Source: Botryosphaeria dothidea
Lineage: Eukaryota; Ascomycota; Dothideomycetes; Botryosphaeriales; Botryosphaeriaceae
NCBI GenBank assembly: GCA_011503125.2
Contig: WWBZ02000051.1
Location: 3,162,001 to 3,226,000, forward strand
Reading direction: 5' to 3'
DNA length: 64,000 nucleotides
Translations under genes and position numbers: made by a program
In this document: positions 33,422 to 45,453 of the stretch, in pieces
Layout of the letters: each line of letters begins with the position of its first letter
Position numbering within the stretch: position 1 is the stretch's first letter
Notes under the pieces: generated by a model
Databases searched by the model: none
The model's input: the letters and a program-made list of their open reading frames with translations, nothing else
Told to the model about the DNA's origin: nothing

Positions 33422-35611
33422 ATGGCGCCCCGCTCTCCCTTTCCGCCCATTGTCTGCATCGTCGACTTTCACCACGCCCGGTACGCTGAGTCCTGCTGCG
33501 CGCCTCGCGCCCCGCGCTGACATGTGTTTCTAGGGGACCTGAGGTAGAGACCTGGCTTGGTGTCGAGAATGGCTCCGACCCCTCAGCCGAGAACGACTGG
33601 CCGTTGCTGCCGTTCATGGCCCTGTCCGACGGTGCCCACGCGTGCGTTCTGCCCTGCTCCCTTGCCGCGCGACATGGCACATCCTGACCAGTAGCAGCGC
33701 CACCGAGGACTTCTCATACTTTACCCTGAGACACGAGAAGACGGCCGACAGCCCCGCAACTTCCCTCTTTGGCATCTCCTGCACCCGCCAGCTCGACGCC
33801 AACGAGCTCATCAACCGCCCCGCCGACGTCACCCGCTCCACTGTCCAAAAAGCCGTCGTGGTCATCTCCGACAGTCCTCAGCATTTCGGTCACCTACGCG
33901 AGAAGCTCTCCGTCGTCACAAAGGCTTGGTTTGCCCAGAAGGACTTCACCGACCTAGACATCCTACAGCGCTTCCAAGAGAGTTTGGCAAAGACGTTCAA
34001 GGACCGAGAACATGAGCGCGACCAGTTCTTTGGTCTCTCGCTGCGCGAGATCATCCACGAGTTCAAGCACCAGACTCTGGTGCTGTTCAAGTGTTGCTTG
34101 CTGCAGCCCAAGATGCTCTTCTTCGGCTCCAACTGCGAACGTCTATGCCTTCTACAGTTCTCTCTGGTCTCGTTGATACCCGGCCTCATTCGACAACTTC
34201 ACGACTGCGCCGATCCCGCCTTCAATTCCTACGAAGAGAATCTGCAGAGACCTACATCTCTGAAAACAAGCGAACGCGCGTCATTGCTGGCCTACATGGG
34301 CCTGCCCCTTCAGCTCTTTGGGAAGGGGAGTCTGTTTGGTCCATACACCCCGCTGCAGCAGCTCGACCTGTTGGCCGACAGAGACACGAAGTCTTACATT
34401 GTCGGCTCGACAAATTCGCTGTTACTCCAGCAGAAAGATCGTTACAGTGACATCTTGATCAATGTATTTAACACCCCTCGTCCCAGCAAAGCGCTTACTG
34501 ACATGACTCATAGCTCGACGAAGATATCATCACCATATCATCACCGTCTCTCCGCTCCGCTCTAGCATTATCCACCCCTGATCGCCGGTGGATTGATTTT
34601 TTAACGCAACAAGTGAATGACACGTGGGACGAGAACAATCCAGGCCGGCCGAATACCCTTGGCTATGCCGGGAGCGAAGAGTTCATCCGGCTGCAATTCG
34701 AGGAGTATTTGCTCGCTCTGCTCTCAACGACCAAGTATCGCCTTTACCGCGAAGCCCACAAAGACAACCCCAAAGGACCTGTGATTGACGAGATAGACGG
34801 CGATCCATCGGCCGAATTCAACAGTGAATTCATCAACTCCTGGTTTCGGACGGAAAACTTTCGCATCTTCGACCAGTACACGGACGAGCATCTCTTCGAC
34901 ATCGTTGTCCCCGAGCACCCGTGTAGCGGTGGTCTGACAATGGAGGATGTGCAACGCCGACTCAATGCTCAAGTCGAGGCGTTGCACCTCGACGAGCGCT
35001 TTGCTAACAGCAAGGAAGCGTTTAGCAAACATCTTGCTGAAGGTCAGAAGAAGGTCTCGACGGCCTTCAACAACCTGTGGAATGACATCGAGGCAATGCG
35101 CGAAGCACAACGCAAGAAAGCTGAAGAGGAGAAAAAACTTGCAGCTGAAAAAGCGGCGGCTGATGAGAAGGATGGCAGGAATTCACCAGCTGCCAGCGTG
35201 TCGGGCGCCACTCGATCAGAGCGGGCCAGCGCTTATCTCTCATCGTGGAGTCAATGGGCAGCAGACAAACGAGCAGGTTGGCGCCGGTCCGCGAGCTCAG
35301 AGAAGTCGCCAAGCTCACCGGTGCCATTGGCCTCACCCACTGAAAGCAAGGCACCTTCAGAGAAAGACAAAAAGTCATTAGATGAGGCCCCCATGAAGGA
35401 GTCATTCGATGAACAATCCAAGAAGCACCTTTCTCATGATGGAACCAGCCACGCTACATTGGGGAACAACGGCCACCCTGGCAAAATTCCAGATGAAAAT
35501 GAAGGGAAAAACACGAAGGAAATCGAAACTGCTGAAGAGAAGGAGGAACGAGAAAAGACGGAAATTGATGAGGAGGTTGAAAGGGCGAGACAAGCGTGGG
35601 GCACCACGTGA
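33422..35611 (+). CDS. avl9: AVL9-type late secretory pathway protein (DENN-like)
   Basis: Needed for exocytic cargo sorting at the late Golgi in yeast; DENN-type fold (family knowledge). Exons 33422-33480, 33534-33641, 33695-34463 and 34514-35611 give 677 residues, with 50-53 bp introns. Family-like parts are PIVCIVDFHHARGPEVETW at the N-terminus and LPFMALSDGAHASATEDFSY, then FGISCTRQL, AVVVISDSPQHFGHLREKL and MGLPLQLFGKGSLFGPYTPL. A later part reads YIVGSTNSLLLQQKDRYSDI, then RWIDFLTQQVND and LQFEEYLLALLSTTKY. After ~residue 500 there is a Lys/Glu-rich, probably coiled and disordered tail ending in a charged EEREKTEIDEEVERARQAW segment. The first ATG sits directly before the conserved core. 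The gene looks intact. Confidence 0.9.
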
Positions 35612-36293
35612 GCTCTCCAACATCTTACCGTTTTTTTCACATTCACCTGTAATCTACCGATATGTCTTCCTGGTTTCTTTTGGTCCCCCTTTTTACCTCC
35701 GTTTCTCTCCAGCAAGCAGGTCTTCTTGCTCGTTTCTGAAAACCAAGCGTGGAAGATGGTGGAAATTTGCGTTACTGTTGGTGGAGGTTCTCTTTTTGAT
35801 TCTTCTACGCGCGCAATGTCTGGATGATTCAAGCAAGGATGGAAATTTGATAATTGGAGGGGGGTTGGATATCACAGACAGGGACGGGCATTGATACATA
35901 TCTTGGGTCCCTGCTTTGCGCTGAATGACTTATGACAAGACGAAAGACGGAGGGAAAGAAAAATTGGAAAGATTTCTGGGCATTCATGACCAATATTCTT
36001 GACGTGAAATGTGGTCTTGAATGAACATTTCGAGCTGAGGTTATGCTGCCTTGAAACCGCTTTTCATAGCCTATATCGAATATGTCAAGGTCTCAGTACG
36101 AGGACGGGGTATCAAAGCGGTCGTGATAGTGTTCTTTTGATAAAACACATCACCAAGCACACGCTTTGTTTTCCTCCCAAGCAATCTTGAATTTCTCATA
36201 ACCATTTAGTACGTATTCACAGTTGAAACGCTCACTCGCCTCCAAAAAGCCCTATGGCCTCTGAACGCATTCTCTCCTTGCTACATCCCTCCT
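35612..36293. other. Intergenic region between convergent genes
   Basis: About 680 bp between the stop codons of AVL9 and the lyase gene. I see no gene in it. Confidence 0.5.
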
Positions 36294-38054
36294 CTAAACC
36301 CACTCCAACAGCACGCTATCCCACAGCCACCCCCTCCACCGCGTCGACCGCTCCACCACGAAACTCAGCGTATTCTCGCCCTCGACCAGCAGCGCCCCAT
36401 CGACGGGAAACTCGTACAAATGCCACTCCCCGGCCCTCGTCGCGCTCCTGTACAACGACGGGTCCGTCGGGATGCTGTCGGTCGTCAAGTTGCCCACCTT
36501 GTTGCCCGCCCCGTTCAGGTAGATCCCCGCGCTCGACCCGCGCGAGAAGCCCGCCAGCGCGACCGACAGCAGCGCCGACCGGTTGCGCGGCGCGGCGGCG
36601 GCGGCCACGTCGAACACGACGTCCCACGCGCCGAGCGCGGACTGGGCGAAGTACCAGTCGGCCTCGGCGGCGCTGGCGCCGACGGTGTAGGTCAGGTTGG
36701 CGGGCGCGCGGTCGACCAGGCCGTGCGTGTAGGGCGCGCCGCCCAGCGCGAACTCGTCGGCCGTGCGGTCGACGGTGCCGATCTGGAAGATGGGCGCGCG
36801 GTTGCTCGGGACGGGCCACGCGGCGAGGGCGGGCAGCGCGACGGAGGCCTCGTCGGCGGCGATGGCGATGTCGTTCTGCACGAAGGTCGTCGTCACGTTG
36901 CCGAGGACATCCCCGCCGGCCGCCCACGCGTACAGCGCGTACGTCCCCGCGCGGACGTCGGTGAAGTTGAAGGCGCCGGACGCGTCGGCGTAGGCGGCGT
37001 AGTTGTACAGCGCGCCCTGGTCGAGGGTCGTCTTGGCTGAGTTGTTCTCGCCCAGGAAGACGGCGGCGCCGGACGCGGGGCGGCCGTCGGAGAGGGTGAG
37101 CTGGCCGGTCACGACGGCGGCGCGCGACTGGTAGGCGGTGTCGTTGAGCCAGGCGTACGGCCAGGACGCGAACTCGTGCTGCTGGCGCGCGGCGGCGTCG
37201 GTCTTGGAGCCGTCGTTGAGGTACCACAGCCAAGGGCCGAAGATCTTGCCGTCGGAGAAGTCGTCGGCGGACGAGGCTTGGAAGTGGGTGCCGTGCACGA
37301 CGTTGAGCTGGACGGCGTCGCCGGTGGCGGACTCGCGGTGCACGATCAGCTCTTGCTTGAGGTGGTTGCCGTTGAAGTAGTCCTTGCCCGGGCGGATGTA
37401 CCAGCTGCCGAAGTCGGAGCCGTAGACGCCGTAGAAGTCGATGTCGCGGATGAAGGCGCTCCAGTCGTACTTGGTCAGGTAGGTGCCGTTGGCGATCTGG
37501 AAGGTCTCGTCCTGGACTTCGGGAGCGCCGACGTAGAGGGAGAAGGGCGGGAGGACATCGTCCTTGATGTTGGTGCGGCCGTTGGGGAAGGTCTCGTTGT
37601 CCAGGCGGAAGAGCGACCTGAAGACGCCGAGGGTGGGGAGGGCGCGGTTCACGAAGTACTGGTAGGCGCCGGGGAGGTCGTCGAAGATGACCCAGTGGAA
37701 TTCACCCTGAGCGGCGCTGAAGCTGACGTCGATGTAGTTGTCTCCTCTGGCGACGATCTCGGCTGACGTGAAGTTGAGGTTGTTTTCTCCGTCTGTTCGG
37801 TCAGCTGGGGGTTGTTCTCACATGATGGTGTTGGGAGGGGTGCGTATAGTACTGTAGCCGACATAGTGACCCACGGCCTCGCCAATCACGTCCTTGTCCT
37901 TATAGTACAGCGGCTTGCCATAGACGGCGCCCTGGGTGATGTTCCACAGGTCGTTTCCAATGACCCAGCTGCCGTCCAGCTCCTGCAGGAACGGCCCCGC
38001 AGCTGCGCAGAGCTGGGAAAAGAGCAAGCCCAGACCCAGGTTCGTGATCGTCAT
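36294..38054 (-). CDS. Secreted rhamnogalacturonan lyase (PL4)
   Basis: Cleaves the rhamnogalacturonan I backbone of pectin by beta-elimination, outside the cell (family knowledge). Exons 38054-37853 and 37792-36294, with a 60 bp intron joining GHYVGY to NGENNLNFTSAEIV, give 566 residues. A signal peptide opens the protein (MTITNLGLGLLFSQLCAAAG). The N-terminal catalytic domain includes YIDVSFSAAQGEFHWVIFDD, DWSAFIRDIDFYGVYGSDFG, IRPGKDYFNGNHLKQELIVH and VVHGTHFQ. The middle fibronectin-like domain starts at VTGQLTLSDGRPASGAAVFL. The C-terminal carbohydrate-binding-like domain ends RWRGWLWDSVLLEWV. All three family domains are present in the usual order. The 3' two thirds have very high GC, giving long but meaningless antisense frames. 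It suggests plant-associated or saprotrophic life. Confidence 0.92.
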
Positions 38055-39453
38055 TCTTCCTGCCAGACCTTGTCGTGCCTGGATTATCCGTCACGATCTC
38101 TGCCGTCCATTTTATAACTCTTTTATTGCCGCATAGCGGGTGGCATGGCCAAGATGACGTGCTCCTCGCCAATGTTGTCGCATGGATCCACTCCTCACAC
38201 CATTGGTTGGAAACTGGTCGACCGCCTATTCCGCTTCGCGTAGCTGCGATGCTCCTCGGTCAACTATACAGATTGGAGAAATCAGCCTATTTCCGACGGG
38301 ATTCGTTAACACCGAGAGCCTGTTGTAACCCCTGTGAAGAGTGAGCTTCATCGTGGACGCGCAAGACGACATCATCTGCTCAGTGCTTGCCAAACCTGCA
38401 GTAACGAATGATGCGAATGGCACCAGAAGCCGGCGGAAAAATGTCATCCGTCGCTTGTCTCTGTTATCGGGAGAGGGGCCGAATTGGGCGTCGGGCGGCT
38501 CGGTAAAGAGCTGGCCCGCTCGTTTTCTCCTCGTCTTTCAACACCGCAATCGCTATCTCCCAGCACATCCAATTTACTAGCGGAACCCACCGTCAACCTC
38601 GCTTCCACCGTTGCGCGATTGATGGCTGTGATGTCGCATGAGTGGATCCGGGCAACACGAGTCGTCGGCCTTCAGCAGCTCCATTTCATTGGAAGGACCT
38701 GCTGCCTCACGCGTCTGCTGTCTTTTTTTTTCTTGTCACCATCCAATGGCGAACTCCCCAATGGGCTGTGGAATGACAGCTGTGGAAAACAGGCGGCGGT
38801 ATGTGCGACGTTCTTGAGAGACAAACAAGGTAGAGGTAGGTACCGAAGGCATCGAGTCTCGCTTGTTGAACGCACATTCCTCGCTCTTGCCTCGAATCGC
38901 ACTCCTCGAGCGCGGTTGACAGGGAAACATATCTGCGTAGCTTTGAGAGATGACATTGGGCTTCTTTCAAGCTGTCCATGTTCTTGAGAATGATGGAAGT
39001 TGGTTTTAGGTTGACGGAGAGGAGTTGAGGCGCGCAGAATAAGGTTCGTCGAGCGAGTCAGCATTGACGCCAGCCAGCCACAAGTTGAGCTTCAATGGCG
39101 AGGCCACAGGAAATGGCTTCATTGATTTCATTTGAGTTCGGCTTGGAAAGCATCCGATTCAATGGCAGATGAAAAGTGCCTTGTTGATGGCTTATGTCAC
39201 GTGAATCTTGCAGAAATAGAACCCCGCTCCGCTCCAAGAGGTGGCATTCCCGCATTTCAAATTACTTTCGACTATTGTTGGGATAAATTCTTAGAAGGAA
39301 CAGGGTCTTATTGAACCAAGGATCAACAGCGAAGAATTTGTCACATAGCTACTATATAAGAGGGCACCGGGTCACCTACTCCCCTTCTCCTCATGCCACT
39401 CATTATCTGGTATTTGCGAACCAATCACAATTCAACAACTATCGACATTCCGC
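38055..39453. other. Long intergenic region, lyase and HET promoters
   Basis: About 1.4 kb between divergent start codons. I see no supportable gene, only a TATA box close to the HET gene. Confidence 0.45.
39353..39359 (+). promoter_or_regulatory. TATA box of the HET gene
   Basis: TATATAA lies 95 bp before the HET start codon. It matches the TATA consensus exactly; use is inferred. Confidence 0.5.
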
Positions 39454-41664
39454 ATGGCATCTTCAAATCCCTGGTCAAGCTGGACGGATGGACGTACAAC
39501 TGGAACCGCAACATTTAGGCTCCCCTCAAGAGATCCCAGCTTCCGCTTTTTTACCTCACACAAACTGTGTGAAAAGTGTGAGGGGATCTTCGCCGACATT
39601 CGGCTCGGCGAAGAAAATGTTATCTCCAAAGAGAAGCACTATATTGGGTTGGAAAGGCTTCAGGCTTCAGCCCATGGTTGTCAGCTTTGTCTCCTCTTTT
39701 GGAGCCAGTGGAAACCCGACGATAAAGAAGAACTGATCCAACTACAAGCTGATCCGAGCCAAGACTCCATCGACGGGCCAATCAATTGTCACACATCTGT
39801 TTATGAAGTAGACGGTCAGTGGGCTGTGGATATCGTCCTTCATCGACCCAACCCCGACCGTGTCGACACGTTTGAGCAAATAATCCTTCGTGTACCAGAT
39901 CCCAAGGGACGGCCTGCGTCATTAGATTCTCAAGCACCAAATTCATGGACGAGCAAAACCACCGGCTCACATGAATGTCTCGATCTTGCGAAAAGATGGC
40001 TCTGGTCGTGTGCAAAGGAACACAAAGCTTGCGCGGCATCCTCACAATCAGACTGGCTACCAACACGGTTGCTTCTGGTTACCCAGACACCTGGATCTGA
40101 TATCGAGGCTCGCTTGGTACTCCGCAAGGAAGTTCCGCAACCCACGAAGTACATCACACTCAGCCATTGCTGGGGAATTGTCTCGCCAGATGATTTCAAA
40201 CTGACTGCCGCCACCTTCAATCTCTTGAGGAAAGGAGTCACCGCCCCCAAACTGCGGAAGAACTGCATTGATGCCATCGAAATCTGTAGAGCCATGGGTA
40301 TCAATTACCTCTGGATAGACTCCCTTTGTATCATCCAAGATTCCACTGAGGATTGGAGAAATGAATGCTCACATATGGGCAACGTGTACAAACGGTCTTT
40401 CTGTAGCATCGCTGCAAGCTCTGCGGAAGATGGATCTGTTGGATGCTTCTTTGACCGAAATGTTGCACTGGCCGATCCACTTTACTTAGAGCCACACGGA
40501 GGTACACTTGATGACCATGCGACACTTGTTGGTGCAGCAAAGACTCTCACAGGACGGCTTGACCAGAAAAAGGAGCCTTTGTACAGGAGAGCTTGGGTTT
40601 TCCAAGAATGGTTTCTGGCGCCAAGGATCCTTCACTTCACGAGGGACATGATCATCTGGGAATGCTCACAAGGCACGGCCAACGAGGCATATCCTCACAT
40701 CAAGCCTCACGGCAGTCATGATTTTGCAGATATCACTACGGGCGGCCATTGGGATGGTATTCTCGACTCCAGGATCAAGTACCACCATGCTTCCACAGGG
40801 AGTGCTTTCTTCGAAGCCTTCGAAGACTGGTTCGGCGTCTACGCTCTCTGCGTACGCCTTTACACGCGGATGCGTTTGACAGAGACTCGCGACAAACTTC
40901 CTTCTTTCTCCGGTATTGCGAAAGCGTTCCAGCTCCGTTTTGCGCAGAGCTTCACGAACCCGGAGTACATCGCCGGATTGTGGAAACCTTTCCTAATCCA
41001 GCAGCTTCGGTGGAGACGCACACGCACCGAGGGCCGCCGGCCATTTCGAACTGAGGGACCTCCTTCGTGGGCGTGGACATCTATGCAGGACTGCCAGATA
41101 GATTTGACGGACATATTCTTTCCAGACGAAGACGACAGGTTCATGGTCACACTCCTCGAGCATCGTGTCTCTCCCGTCGGACAGGACCCCTTCCAAGAAT
41201 TGAAAGGAGGTATATTCACCATGGAAGGCTGGCTTTGGAAGCTGAAAAAGACTGATATACCGCCCTCTACTCATCTCGAACTATTCTTTGATGAGCAGAA
41301 GGACGGCAGGCTTGACGGTAAGCATAGGCAGCCGCTCACCTCAGACGTGTGGTTGCTTCCCATAATGAACATACAACTGGTCTTCGAGGGTCTCATCCTC
41401 AGTCGACAGGCTTCGCAGAATAGCTCATTCACAAGGCTTGGTGTCTTCAGGGCAGGTGGATCCAGCGACCGCTCTCCACTCACTCCGTCCTTTGCTCGTG
41501 GACTTCCCTGGAGATTGAGAATTCCTGCTGCTTACGCCAACAAAGAACTTGGCCTTAGTCTGCCTCACGAAGGCGAGTACGAGGTCTGCAGTAGGGACGA
41601 GAGTGTTCCAGATGATCACGCATATCATCTTGCCCATTTCTTGTACACAGTCAAAGTTACGTGA
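39454..41664 (+). CDS. HET-domain protein (heterokaryon incompatibility)
   Basis: Single open frame of 736 residues. The HET domain runs from ~232 to 385 and shows all three family blocks: YITLSHCWG, INYLWIDSLCIIQDSTEDW and RAWVFQEWFLAPRILHF. Upstream, residues ~30-75 carry a small Cys-containing segment (SHKLCEKCEGIFADI ... HGCQLCLLFW) often seen before HET domains in fungi. HET domains trigger growth arrest or cell death when unlike hyphae fuse, but many copies are of unknown role. The long C-terminal half contains no domain I recognise. The frame looks intact, and a TATA box stands upstream. Its neighbours include broken genes, consistent with a fast-changing region. Confidence 0.9.
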   Translation: MASSNPWSSWTDGRTTGTATFRLPSRDPSFRFFTSHKLCEKCEGIFADIRLGEENVISKEKHYIGLERLQASAHGCQLCLLFWSQWKPDDKEELIQLQADPSQDSIDGPINCHTSVYEVDGQWAVDIVLHRPNPDRVDTFEQIILRVPDPKGRPASLDSQAPNSWTSKTTGSHECLDLAKRWLWSCAKEHKACAASSQSDWLPTRLLLVTQTPGSDIEARLVLRKEVPQPTKYITLSHCWGIVSPDDFKLTAATFNLLRKGVTAPKLRKNCIDAIEICRAMGINYLWIDSLCIIQDSTEDWRNECSHMGNVYKRSFCSIAASSAEDGSVGCFFDRNVALADPLYLEPHGGTLDDHATLVGAAKTLTGRLDQKKEPLYRRAWVFQEWFLAPRILHFTRDMIIWECSQGTANEAYPHIKPHGSHDFADITTGGHWDGILDSRIKYHHASTGSAFFEAFEDWFGVYALCVRLYTRMRLTETRDKLPSFSGIAKAFQLRFAQSFTNPEYIAGLWKPFLIQQLRWRRTRTEGRRPFRTEGPPSWAWTSMQDCQIDLTDIFFPDEDDRFMVTLLEHRVSPVGQDPFQELKGGIFTMEGWLWKLKKTDIPPSTHLELFFDEQKDGRLDGKHRQPLTSDVWLLPIMNIQLVFEGLILSRQASQNSSFTRLGVFRAGGSSDRSPLTPSFARGLPWRLRIPAAYANKELGLSLPHEGEYEVCSRDESVPDDHAYHLAHFLYTVKVT

Positions 41665-42321
41665 AGTGTGTTGAGCATTTGGCGCAAGTCAGTAAGGGCC
41701 TACTAAATTCCCAAGTACTTGGTTGCAGTAGATTTAAAGGTATGGCATTCCGGAATACTGAGCTTCGTCTGATAAGCTAAATGGATATATTAGGTATAAG
41801 TAATAGCGACACAAATCCAGCAGGAACACGCATCGGTCACTCATTTTTGGTCCTTTGCGCGTCATAACGTCATCTTCTATCACCGTGTCTACTTGCATGT
41901 AGCAGTGCCTCTGAACTTGAAAATCACGCAACAATAACTGGACGAAAGAAAGGATGGTCTCGAAACATTGTCATTTGCTGCCTGCGCCAAAACCAATATT
42001 GCAGGGCGCAGGTTCCAAGAGAACCAGGTATAGGTGAAGATATCATTGATTGGGGAGGGAAAGAGGAGAAAACGAGATAAAGTTACGGCTAAACCTCAAA
42101 GTGGCCTTTTTAATGTTCCCGAAGCCAATAGATATTAATGACCCGATCTTTACGACCAGGCCTCCCGGCTGAATTAATTCTAGGCAATAATACGGCATAC
42201 GTTCAAATATATTTGAGTGCTCTCGGAACCGGAGGTTCAATCCTGCTGGATTCAAAAGTTGGTCCTCTGGAGTCACTTGCCTCTTCAATTATTCATCAAA
42301 AGACTTCCCTATTGCGCGAAC
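41665..42321. other. Intergenic region, HET to GxGYxYP pseudogene
   Basis: About 660 bp, more AT-rich than the gene-rich parts. I see no gene or repeat in it. Confidence 0.45.
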
Positions 42322-44290
42322 ATGACGTCAACCAAATTGAATGTTCGAAAAACATGTTCGTATGAACGGCTCCTGAAATTTCATTTCTGGGTAACTCTCT
42401 GGAATCTGGTCCCTCTTGGTCTGGCAATCTTAAACCACACGGCTTTTGATTGGCCTGCAGATGGGGCTTTGCCTCTCTTCCCAGAAAGAGCGCAGACCAT
42501 TGAATATGCGAACCTCTCCAAGCTATCAGGTGACGAGCAAGGCCTGTTGGTAACACTCCAATGTCTTGTAAATCGGCGACAACCACGCTTGTACTTTTAC
42601 TGGCCCGAAGGACTTCACAGCGACTATGATGGGAGCAACGGAGCTTGGCTGCAACAACTCAACCTCAACGACAGCGTCGACTTTTCTGCTACACCATTGG
42701 ATCTGATCAACAAGCACAGATCTGAGATAAATGGTGCCATCGTGTACGACAACTCAGTAAGGGATACTATCAACTTAGCTTCGACAATAGCAGGCATCCA
42801 TGGTGCTGTGGTAGCCACTGAAGAACTAGCACAGAGGTTCAATATTCCCATCATCGAGGACTTGCGGGGAAGATTCAAAGACAAATATGAAGTGTACGAA
42901 TACGCACTTCAGAATGTATGGCCCAACGTCACCGGCCGCCTTATCACAGCGATCAGCCCAATTTCTACAATTCCTTATCCCGATAGGACATGGGCTACGC
43001 TATTAAGAGTCGAGTCCCCCATCTCGGATAAATCAAATAACGCAACATACGAGGTTGACCTCTCGGCGTTCTTGAACCCTAACGGTAGTGTGTACGTAAA
43101 TATCACAGACGCATATCCAGATGATGGAAGCGGTCCCTCAGTCTGGCATATAACGGTGATAGTGGATAGATCTCAGGTAATAGCCGACTTCCAACCCGGC
43201 ACGGACGCTGAAGATACATTTCTCTTCGACAGCGGTGGCTCGCACTTGGCGAGCTATCCCGGAGGCTGGCGTTTTGCGGACGAACAGGCCGGGATGACCT
43301 ACAAGTTCGACTACCCCCCTGGCTCTGAACATCGATCTTCCTGACCATGTGGAATCAGTACCAGGTGGAGGCCACAGCATCGCCACCCGGCTACCAGAAA
43401 CTCAACCCGGTCTTCCGAGACTACATCGTAGCCACAGCTGCACCCTGCGTATGGCTCACCAGCAACAAGGCAGCCGAAGCAGCCCTGCTCGACAAGATCT
43501 TCCACGCCCTCCAGCCCAACGCAGTCTACCTGGGCTGGTTCCCCAACGGCGACGAAATGGCCGGCGTGACCCAAACAGCTAAGCACGGCGTGTACGTCGC
43601 CGCCACCGACTGGTTCTACAACCCGACCTTCTTCAGTGGCACCAAGTCCACAGACAAGACCAACAAGGCCCATCCCCACACCATACCCCGCCAGTCCTAC
43701 CCGGCAAACACCACCAGGGTCTACCTCTCCCTCACCTACCTCGAAGGCGACAACATCCAGTACAACCAACACTGCATGTATGTGCACTGGAACGACCCGG
43801 CGCAGGGTACACGTACCCGGTGAACTGGCCTGCGGACGAGCTCTCGTTGTTCCTCGCGCAGACGGGGGAATATCTCCGGGCCACGCGGACGGACGAGGTG
43901 CTGTTCATGTACAACCGCGTCAATGATACCGACGTGCCGCTGACGCCGGAGCTTACTGTTGCCTTCCGGGATGCTGTTGGAGCGGATAGGCTGAGGGAAA
44001 TCTTGTATGGGGATTTTTTTTTTTTTAGCTATGCGGAGGAGCTGTCGGTAAATGTGACGGACGGGTTTGCGGTGACGAATCTCGTGAGCTTGGGGGATGA
44101 GTGGGAGGGGGCCGCGACGTTACGGAATATCTCGGCGCGCTGGAATGGCTCGCGGCCGTTGTTCATTGCTGGCGCCGTGAACGCTTGGGACATGAAGCCG
44201 TCGAATGTGAGCCGTATGGTGGAGCGGCTGGGGCCAGGGTTTCAGGTGGTAAGATCGGATGAGTGGTTCGAGATGCTTGGGGAGCTTTGA
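42322..44290 (+). pseudogene. GxGYxYP-family protein gene with two frame breaks and a deletion
   Basis: The family is a putative glycoside-hydrolase-like group named after its GxGYxYP motif (recognised from memory). Three frames together cover most of it. Frame one (42322-43344) holds NHTAFDWPADGALPLFPERA, RLYFYWPEGLHSDYD and a C-terminal VNITDAYPDDGSGPSVWHIT. Frame two (43347-43823) continues LTMWNQYQVEATASPPGYQ, YLGWFPNGDEMAG and LTYLEGDNIQYNQHCMYVHW. The third (from about 43799) opens exactly with the signature GAGYTYP, then VNWPADELSLFLAQTGEYLR, and runs to 44290. The first break is a one-base shift close to 43330. The second, at ~43790-43800, coincides with loss of the ~40 residues that I would expect between the WNDPA-like motif and GAGYTYP. 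A run of ten T near 44018 was also noted. I expect no functional enzyme unless these are assembly errors. Confidence 0.7.
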
Positions 44291-45453
44291 TTATCCATTT
44301 GATGATGCGTCTGATGGATTTGTATGTTCCTTTTCTACTTTGTTGAAGAGATAAATTTGGTTTACCACTGACTCTTGAGGCCTGGACTAATAACAAGACG
44401 ATCGCACGCAATCTTTTGAACTCTCGCCGCTTAATCAAGGAAACCTAATCACGCAAATCATCATGTCATTCATTCAAACACATCAAGACTATGCCATAGT
44501 TTTCGCGTGAAAACTATTGTCTAAAGAAAAAAAACTTTCTGTTTCTGTGGTCTCTGCATAAATAATGATATAAGTTGCTGTTCAAAAGCAACCGAGATTC
44601 CTCAGTATATTGAAGACAGCTGCGGCAAAACTCGCTCAGGCATCAATATAGAAGGCCTGGGGATCTATTTAAGAACCTCCAGAATCTCAGAATGTGGGAT
44701 CCACTGCTGCGTCTGCCACACGCTCCATACCCATTGGCTTGTATTCTTTTTATGTTCCTCACAGAACAATGACAAAAGTTCACTTGCGGCTACGATACTG
44801 AGCAATGCCAAAATTCTCATCAGTCCTTCAACTTGCAGTGGCGAACCAGGGGAGTTTCCAGAGTTCATTCAAATGAAATGGCCTATTTTGGCTTTTCGTG
44901 CGATCTTGAGCAACCGTTGCTTAACTTCTCTGTAGTTCTGATCGTCGCCACTAGCAAACTTGACTATGTTGGAGTGGTCGTGGTTGATCGGATAGATGTA
45001 GTTGAAACCCGTTTCCCATCCTCGACAATGAGTTGCTAAATGTTCGTTCACCAAGATGGTTGGTTTGCCAGCCATGCGCCAATTTCCATCAATAAATTGT
45101 GCAGTCGGAGACTGCAACGTTTCTTAAAGCGAGTAGATCTCGGAGTCTTCAAAGGGAAAGCGCTCGGCGAAGTCTGTTTGCTGTGACTTCATGGGATAGT
45201 GTTGGTATCGCCGGGGCGCGGTGACGCGCGAAATCTTGGGTCGCTTTCTGCAGCCTGCACTGAATACAAACTCCACAGCGAAAGCGGGGGATTCAGCTGA
45301 TTAGAGAAGATGGCTGAAGACGTATTACTCAGCGACGCGCTTGCACACATCCTGCTACATTAAGAGAGTTTACTTGGATCGCTTCCATAAAAGGCGTTGC
45401 TGGTGTATTCCCCGCCTCATGGCGTTTGTCTATCCCGTTTTCTCTCTAGGACT
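44291..45453. other. Intergenic region with a hydrolase remnant
   Basis: About 1.2 kb, AT-rich near 44400-44650. The only coding signal is the decayed hydrolase-like piece listed next. Confidence 0.4.
44869..45117 (-). pseudogene. Possible C-terminal fragment of a SesB/SERAC1-like alpha/beta hydrolase
   Basis: An 82-residue frame containing GKPTILVNEHLATHCRGWET, then IYPINHDHSNIVKFASGDDQ and NYREVKQRLLKIA. The pattern PIN-x-DHSx[IM]VKFxxxxDxxY is what I remember from the end of fungal SesB-like hydrolase domains, often found at the front of NLR-type proteins; there the His is catalytic. No Ser nucleophile region is visible nearby. A stop codon follows, and the same frame continues for 67 more residues without recognisable domain. 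A second short open piece on the same strand (ending near 45125 with FPFEDSEIYSL) lies just upstream. I read all this as a remnant. Identity is tentative. Confidence 0.35.

Noticed and set aside
36420..37040. Long frames on the plus strand across the lyase gene
   Set aside because: Val/Arg/Ala-rich shadows of a GC-rich gene whose product is clear on the other strand.
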